NCBI GenBank assembly: GCA_946902875.1
Contig: OX336340.1
Coordinates: 14,585,566-14,649,565, forward strand
DNA from: Nematopogon swammerdamellus
Lineage: Eukaryota > Arthropoda > Insecta > Lepidoptera > Adelidae
Direction of reading: 5' to 3'
DNA: 64,000 bases
Each line of letters begins with the position of its first letter. Position 1 is the first letter of the stretch. The notes beneath the pieces are model-generated. The model was not told the origin of the DNA, made no database searches, and saw only the letters and a list, made by a program, of their open reading frames with translations. Below, piece by piece: positions 57,448 through 64,000 of the stretch. A program made the translations under genes and the position numbers.

Positions 57448-58995
57448 AATATCTGTTGCCCGCGGCTTCGCTCGCGTGAAATTCGTATTTAAAAAAAAGA
57501 AAGTAAGTAACTAAAGGCGGGCCCGAAGGCGGATCTGCGCTCACGTAAACGATATTCTTTCTCGATGAAAGTAACTAAGGGCGAGGCGAAAGGCGGAGCT
57601 GATTTCAGGAAGAAGAAAAACATTCTTGAAGAAAATAAGTAACTAAGGGCGAGGCCGAAGGCCGAGCTCTATTCTGGAAGACCATAAACCTTCTCGAAGA
57701 AAGTAAGTAACTATGGGCGAGGCCGCAGGCCGAGCTGCGTTCAGGAATAAGCTAAACCATCTTGAAGAAAGTAAGTAACTAAGGCGAGGCCGAAGGCCGA
57801 GCTACGTTCGGATAATTGAAAAACCATCTCGAAGAAAGCAAGTAACTAAGGGCGAGGCCGAAGGCCGAGCTGCGTTCAGGAAGAAGCTAAACCATCTTGA
57901 AGAAAGTAAGCAACTAAGGCGAGGCCGAAGGCCGAGCTACGTTCTGACAAATGATAAACCGAAGACAAGCATAAATAAACCGAAGCAAGTAACTAAGGGC
58001 GAGGCCGAAGGCCGAGCTGCGTTCAGGAAGAAGCTAAACCATCTCGAATAAAGTTAATTAATATTAAGATTGAGTTCATTTAATTTAAATTTTATTATAA
58101 AGTCCACGCTTCTAACGGCAAATATACCGTGCATCCTAGAACCTCGCGGTTATTCCCGGCTGGATGGCAAGAGGCCCGATGCTAGAGACCTTAGTGCCAT
58201 GGACTAAGGGTAGTTCTTTGATGTGGGACGCCACTTTTGTTCTCACATTGGCTCCAAGTCACGTTAGGACATCTTCAAGAGCGGCTGGCGCGGCCGAGGC
58301 TGGGGCGGAGAGCCTCCAACGCAGCAAATATAGAAATATAATTCAAGATTTCGAATTTGTTGCGTTTGCGGTTGAAACCCTCGGTCCGTGGAGCAGTGAA
58401 GCCAAAAGAGGCTTGAGCTGGTTGACGCAACTGGTGTCCCGTCATCAAGGGCTTATGTACTTCATTCAAAGGGGTAATGCCATCCAGCGGGGTAATGCCG
58501 CAAGTGCTCTAAGAACATTTGAAAATGCCCGTTTTGATAGTTATTTTAATGTTTGTTAGGTAGGTTTAATTCTTTAGTTATTAATATTACTTTTTTATTT
58601 ATATGAAATAAATAGATTGAGTAAACGATATTATATTCTATCGAAGAAAGGAAGTCTTTAAGGGCGAGGCCCGAAGGCAGAAGAGGGTTTTTGGTTTACC
58701 TGAACGCAGCTCGGCCTTCGGCCTCGCACTTAGTTCCTTCCTTTCTTCTAGAAGGTTTGTCGTCTTCCTGAACGCAGCTCGGCCTTCGGCCTCGCCCTTA
58801 CTTACTTCCTTTATTTGAGAAAGGTTTATCGTTTACCTGAAAGCAGCTCGGCCTTCGGCCTCGCCCTTAGTTAGTTACTTTCTTTAAGAAGGTTTATCGA
58901 TTACCTGAACGCAGCTCGGCCTTCGGCCTCGCCCTTAGTTACTTACATTCTTCTTTGGAATACGAATTTCACGCGAGCGGAGCCGCGGGCTCAGC
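57448..58995. mobile_element. Fold-back element: inverted tandem arrays around a nuclease fragment
   Basis: Outer ends TTGCCCGCGGCTTCGCTCGC (57456) and GCGAGCGGAGCCGCGGGC (about 58974) are inverted. Inside lie about eight forward units containing GCGAGGCCGAAGGCCGAGCT (57510-58050) and four inverted units (58700-58945), with one forward unit at about 58668. Between them is 58085-58560, which encodes part of an RLE-like domain. Unit spacing is 60-80 bp. Confidence 0.7.
58126..58559 (+). pseudogene. RLE-like (PD-(D/E)xK) nuclease-domain fragment, frameshifted
   Basis: One frame (from about 58133) reads ILEPRGYSRLDGKRPD. Just after GAT, near 58177, the homologous reading moves to another frame giving LVPWTKGSSLMWDATFV, APSHVRTSSRAAGAAEAG, SKYRNIIQDFEFVAF and AVETLGPWSSEAKRG, ending QRGNAASALRTFENARF-type sequence. 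The order RPD ... WD-T ... K-Y ... VETLG-W fits a restriction-like endonuclease domain found C-terminal to RT in some metazoan elements. The catalytic RPD and WD are both present but split by the frameshift. ATG 58164 is therefore not a real start. Function is inferred from motif order only. Confidence 0.55.
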
Positions 58996-59209
58996 TAGTT
59001 GATAAATATGTATGTTAAATGTATACAGATATTTCATGCATTCTGCCTTATTGCCAAAGGACATTTCTTCTAGTCAACCTCAGCAGGTTTCCTCGTTCAA
59101 TATTCGTTTATCGCGCTTTTTTCATTCAACCAGTACCTACCGGTTTTTAATTTTGAGCGACTCTAAAGGAATTAATTACTTTAGGTCATGCGTCTACCGG
59201 GAATTAGTC

Positions 59210-59480
59210 TTGTTATGCTTAGCATTAACAAAATTAATTCATAATGAATACCCCGTTAGCATTTAGCACTGCTAAGCGCCCTGATGAATAAAAATTAATG
59301 CTAAATGCTAAGCAATAATCACATTTAATTTTAGTTAGCATTGCTGTTGCGTTCGTAAAACTTTGTTGGTTCGTTTGTTTTGGAACGCACAAAGCAATGA
59401 AGTATGTGCTATTTATCTGTGGTACTGCTAAATGCTAAATGCTATATAGCGCCTGCGCTCCGCTGCTAGCTAGCTAGCTA
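59210..59480. repeat. ATGCTAAATGCTA inverted-repeat cluster
   Basis: TTAGCATTTAGCA and TGCTAAATGCTAAGC recur in both orientations at 59215-59455, ending with (GCTA)n at about 59463-59481. It is non-coding. Confidence 0.55.
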
Positions 59481-59532
59481 GCATCTAAATGCGAAATGCG
59501 ATGCGATCATGCGAGTGAGGGGTCGGAATTAT

Positions 59533-59960
59533 CATCTGTCACGTGATCATTAGTTTTGGTCATATCTACAGAACCACTGGACTTAGACCCATCGTGTTGG
59601 TACTCAAACTGAACGTCTCGGTGAGATCTACCCATCTGTCACGTGATAATTTGTTTTGGTCATATCTCGAGAACCACTGAACTTAGACCCATCGTGTTGG
59701 TACTCAAACTGAACGTCTCGATGAGATCTACCCATCTATCACGTGATAATTTGTTTTGGTCATATCTCGAGAACCAATGGACTTAGACCCATCGTGTTGG
59801 TACTCAAACTTCAGGTCTCGGTGAGATCTATCCATCTGTCACATGAACTTTTGTTTTGGTCATAACTCGAGAACCACTGGTGCTAGACCCATCGTGTTGG
59901 TACTCAAACTTCAGGCCTCGGTGAGATCTATCCATCTATCACATGAACTTTTGTTTTGGT
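59533..59960. repeat. 100-bp tandem repeat, 4.3 units
   Basis: CATCTRTCACRTGA starts at 59533, 59633, 59733, 59833 and 59933, an exact 100-bp period. Each unit carries TTTTGGTCATATCTCGAGAA and GACCCATCGTGTTGGTACTC. The last unit is truncated by the following MITE region. Confidence 0.9.
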
Positions 59961-59992
59961 TTATTCACACGCTTGAGTGAATTCGCACTTCA

Positions 59993-60268
59993 TATACACG
60001 GTGTTGCAGTTGCCCCCGTAATATTTCTAACTGACATAAGGGGGTTATTCTATATGTGAAACTAAACAACTTATGTGGCGAAAACATTTTTTTTAACAAA
60101 AAAATATTTTTTTTCCGTAAATATTTTAAATGCATATTCTCAAAATGTATGGAGAAAAAAATTTTTTTTTCTTCAAATTAAAAAGTCGTACAACAAAAGT
60201 TGTGGTTATTTCACGTAAAGAATCACCCCCTTTCGGGTTTTACGGTTGGGGTTGCAACACCGTGTATA
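59993..60268. mobile_element. MITE with 'TATACACGGTGTTGCA' TIRs (276 bp)
   Basis: TATACACGGTGTTGCAGTTG at 59993 and GGGGTTGCAACACCGTGTATA ending at 60268 are inverted over about 16 bp and continue imperfectly (GGGGGTTATTCT against AAGAATCACCCCC) to about 65 bp. No ORF. Confidence 0.7.
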
Positions 60269-61059
60269 AGACATTCATTGTGTGTTTTCATTCCATCATG
60301 AACTGTCGAGCGATATTTTTCGCATTCGCATTTAGCATTTAACGTTAGCATGTTAATGGCGTAAGATTCGCAAGTGAATTAAATTAATGCTTTTTCGAAT
60401 TAATTAACAACACTACCGGGAATATCAGATCGCGGATATTTAGGAGAATTAAAAATAATTGACATGGTAGGGTAGATTTTCGCGAATTTTTCGCGAAGTC
60501 ATATTGCAATATAATTTGTCATATCGTTGGCTAAGTAATTAGCAAATAGTTGTTAATAATATAATTATAATTTTTTTGGTTACAAAACTTTTCGACTTTC
60601 TAACATTATTTTTTTAATTTTGGAAAATTCCAATAACAAATACTCCAATAAGATAATACCAATGTACGAGGTCTTACATATCATTGTTTTGGAAATTTTA
60701 TGTAGATTTATAATAAAGTATCCGAGGTATCTCAGAACTTAGAACTATTATCGTGTTTATGCGAAAATCTGCAAATTCGCAAAATTGTGAAAGGGGCGTT
60801 GTCTTTGTTCATTTAAGAGAAAGTTATATTATTCCCTTTATGTAAAGAAGGGTTAAATATTGTTAAATCCGTTTCATCTTTTCATCGCGAATCGACACAA
60901 TGAGCTACTTATTGTATGAATCCCGTTCAAACGTATGGAAGACTGGCGTCACTTGGCTACCTACTCGCTCGGCCAATCACGGCGTTCCATGCGCCGCTCC
61001 CGCCTCAGACTTCACACCCCTTTGGCGGCTACCTCGGTTCTCATACAAACGATGCCGTA

Positions 61060-61196
61060 TTTCGTATCCAGGCTTACTGACTCGTGGATACAGCCCTCGG
61101 ACAGATGGACGGACGGACGGACGGACGGACGGACAGACAGACAGACTGCGTAGGCTTAGTAATAGGGTCCCGTACCAGATACGGAACCCTAAAAAT
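61060..61196 (+). repeat. Interspersed repeat with (GGAC)n and 'TACGGAACCCTAAAAA' end
   Basis: GATACAGCCCTCGGACAGAT, (GGAC)n then (GACA)n, GTAGGCTTAGTAATAGGGTC and GATACGGAACCCTAAAAAT match 6045-6160. Confidence 0.65.
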
Positions 61197-62639
61197 CATG
61201 AACATGCCTCTGAATTTAGTTAAAAAAACGTATTTAAGGCAATGTGACCAAATCAAGGCTTTGGAAAAAATATATTTTATTTGTTGAATATATATATATT
61301 CAAATCCGCAGCTTTCTACAATATTTTTTTTTGGATCCGTAGTTTTGGAATAAAAAAATAATAAAAACCTAATTTTCGCTTTGATTGATTGTGTTGCATC
61401 CTACTCCAACCAGCGAAAGCGGCGCCTTGAAAGAGGAGTACGTGTGAATACGGGTTGACAGACCACACCGTGCGGCAACGCACTGCAGCGGAGCGGGGAG
61501 GGCGCAGCAAGTAATGCGTGTGGCCGCTGCCGCGCACCGTGCGCTCTCACTTACGTTACGAACTACAAAATAATTTTAAATTCAGATGTACGTATTAAAA
61601 CAACAACAACAACAATTATTAACAATCCTGTAGACTCATGCCAATGTTGGCTGATGTACATCTACCTACATGTGCCAACCTCTATTTATAAATAGTTATA
61701 TGAATAGTCTACCGACAGGCAATTTTTGCATTGTACTACTTACACGGGCTCGCATAATATGATTCCCGTGCGGCTGCAAGTGTGCATATCGCAGCCTCAT
61801 ATGCAAGTAATCCAGCCACCGTGCATCGGATTTGGTGCATGAATATTTAAAGCTTTTACAGTTCCCCCGTAAATATGTTTGCTCATGAAAAGTTGGTCCT
61901 ACGTCGGCGTCGCCGTCGCGCCACAGTAGGTATGTAATGTTGCCCGGGGCTCTGGAGCCGCGCCCGCTGCGGAGGCGGCCGGCGAGGCGAGGAGGCCCGC
62001 TTCAACTCCCGCCTGCGCTTTTGTTGATGGATGTCAGACGAGTGCTACAACTCACTTCGTCGTAGTTACTTAAACATCAGGTATTGTGAATTTAGGTTTT
62101 ATTTTTAGTCTATATCATCCTTAAAATATTTCTTAAATTAATTATTGATCGATAATGCACGTACATAACTACCGATCTATTCACAGAATAATCAACGAAG
62201 GATCAAATCTTACCATATATTACGAGTATATACGCGCAAGTTAATAATTGGAGGCAAAAATCAAATTTAAGTTTGAAAAGGTCTTCGGGAAGTGAAATAC
62301 ATACTTAAGCCAGCTTAGAGCGAACTTTGCTTAAGGCGATTATAGCACCCACCAACAATTCTGTGAAATTTTAAATTGTGATCATGCATTTCGAAGCCCA
62401 AGTTAAAAGGTACTGTAACCGCAGTGAAGTTTCAGAAAGATTGGATTATTTAGTCTGGAAATAAGTACATACCTACTTAAAATTATTCACTCAATGTTTA
62501 ACATGTTTTATTTGAACATTAATTTTTTTAATGAACAAACCCTGCGTTGGTACCAGAGAGCTAGATTTAAATTACATAAACAAATCCACCATTTGAAAGT
62601 GTCTCATTTTGCGTATTTTCATCTTTTAAAAGAGTTGTA

Positions 62640-62722
62640 CATACTTATGTAAATGTGTACTATATATTATTATGTAAATGTGTACTATATATATATGTGT
62701 AAACTATATATTATTATGTAAC
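62640..62722. repeat. ~32-bp AT-rich tandem repeat
   Basis: TATGTAAATGTGTACTATAT repeats about two and a half times, ending TATTATTATGTAACTCGCC. Confidence 0.7.
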
Positions 62723-63226
62723 TCGCCTTAACACCCTCTGAGCAAAGAAGCTCGCTCTGAGAGAATATTCAATAAGAAACTTTTTTCTTTTAAACTTTTC
62801 GGTGTTCAGGGGCGACGATCCTGTCAAAAAAATAAGGACGAGCTACTCGGCCTATTATCGATCATAATCATATCGATCATCTTCCCTGAAATGTATTTTT
62901 TTCATTTCGTTTGAACATCGGCGTTGGGATAACGGGAACTGGATAACTGTTATTAATGGTTATAAAATCCAGTTTTCTAAAATCCATCAAGGTCTATTAC
63001 GAAGGGCCCGACGACAAGTAATAAACTTCTTTGAAACCGTTTTAATTAACCTTATTTAAACTTTACTATATGTAATATTATATTATACATGCTGCCGAAT
63101 ACAGGCAATGACAGTAATAAATCCAAGACTAGCAATCTGACGTGGGTAAAACTCGGTTCACCAGTCGCACGGTACAATTAGAACGTCTGTCTGGTAACCT
63201 AGTTACTCGCTTTTAACTATAACCAT

Positions 63227-63660
63227 AGCATAGCTGGCAAACCCGCGGCCCGCGGGCCGTATGCGGCTCGCCGAGCATTAACTTGCGGTCCGAGTTGAGT
63301 GTATTTTTTTTTTTACATTAAACCAACAAAACAACAGTCCATTATTCCTCATTCTTAGCGCCTTTAACACTGTGAACAAGAAATATTATGTTTGTTGGTT
63401 GCGGTTCATTTCAAGATAGAATTTTTTTCAGACTAGAGTGTTTTCTTAGTTTAGTTATCATAGTAAGAGTGTAACGTTTAGTTTGCATAGTAAGAATTTG
63501 TAACGTGGTTGAAGAATTTTATTTTCTTATCTTAAAAAAAATATACAAAAAACGATTTCTTGTTTGCTTTGATTGCCTCAAAACCAAGTTTTGGGTTGTG
63601 CGGCCCAGCATTTATTTCTAAAATTTGGCCCAGCTGCTGAGAAGGTTGACCACCCATGCT
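63227..63660. mobile_element. Putative hAT-like non-autonomous element
   Basis: The left end AGCATAGCTGGCAAACCCGC and the right end GTTGACCACCCATGCT are partial inverted complements (about 11 of 16). GCGGCCCGCGGGCC-type sequence lies inside the left end and CGGCCCAGC inside the right. 'Gcggcccgc' blocks near the ends are common in hAT MITEs. No target-site duplication was confirmed and no ORF is present. Confidence 0.35.
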
Positions 63661-64000
63661 TCAACGTATTGTGTGTGTGCAAATAATTCATATCTCCATA
63701 AATAAAAAGGTCGGCTATTAAATTTACCGCGAAACCGAAAGAAGAATGTACACAATGGCCCCGAGGGATTCAGAAACGCGTGCCGCCAAGTTTAAAATAC
63801 CCGGAGCTCTCGCGAATGAAATGGCCGTTTTACCAATTTGCAATCAGTATAAATTTCCATAAAAAATCGCGCTGCTAAATAAAAAAAAACGTTCCTTGAG
63901 TAATAAACAAGCGTTTTACTTTGGCCGGTCATATTTTGCTTGGCGCTAAATTTCTCTTTTTGCCGACTCGTTATGGTTATTTTCTCCCTTTTACTGAAGT

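Larger units (their letters stand above)
54936..64000 (+). other. sif: sif intron 4 (5' portion, at least 9 kb)
   Basis: Starts with GTGAGT; no acceptor leading to a recognisable SIF exon is found before the window ends. Repeats are listed separately. In 55260-56290, 56850-57440, 60270-61050, 61200-63220 and 63665-64000 I see no gene; 61900-62020 is a CpG-dense patch. Small AT-rich frames throughout are not supported. Confidence 0.7.

Overview
This window reads as repeat-rich insect nuclear DNA, most likely from a moth or butterfly (Lepidoptera). There are no operons or ribosome-binding sites. The only host gene I can support is a spliced plus-strand gene whose four recognisable exons are spread over about 51 kb. 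The interspersed repeats look lepidopteran: 5S-rRNA-headed SINEs, RTE-, CR1- and R1-like LINE ends, Penelope-like elements, and MITEs with short TIRs.

Host gene. Exons at 4150-5085, 23220-23368, 52797-53076 and 54804-54935 join in compatible phases. They encode part of still life (sif), the insect orthologue of TIAM1/2, a Rac guanine-nucleotide exchange factor. The window holds a first coding exon (N-terminal region with a 10-His tract), a linker exon, and two exons giving the N-terminal PH domain and the start of its coiled-coil extension. The Ras-binding, PDZ, DH and second PH regions must lie beyond base 64000. Introns are about 18.1 kb, 29.4 kb, 1.7 kb and more than 9 kb.

Layout. 1-4149: 5' flank with a SINE body, a fold-back element and a CpG-rich leader. 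Intron 1 (5086-23219): MITEs, LINE 3' ends, a 2.35 kb TIR element with minisatellites (9845-12193), a nested fold-back with a tandem array (12480-15427) and SINE bodies. Intron 2 (23369-52796): a decayed LINE, a tRNA-like sequence, a head-to-head Penelope-like dimer flanked by a 13-bp target-site duplication (28779-32766), a CR1-group LINE with an uninterrupted RT ORF (about 34580-37291), and several hairpin MITEs. Intron 3 (53077-54803) is mostly transposon. Intron 4 (from 54936) holds an RTE end, a THAP-like first-exon fragment, a fold-back of inverted tandem arrays around an RLE-like nuclease fragment (57448-58995), a 100-bp tandem repeat and MITEs.

The most notable structures are the Penelope-like inverted dimer with outward-facing 3' ends, the RLE-like fragment trapped between inverted arrays, and the inverted pair of 5S-like SINE heads. 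No CRISPR, rRNA operon or virus was seen. Most other ORFs are antisense shadows or GC-rich open frames. All assignments come from reading the sequence and from recall of the families; no search was run.
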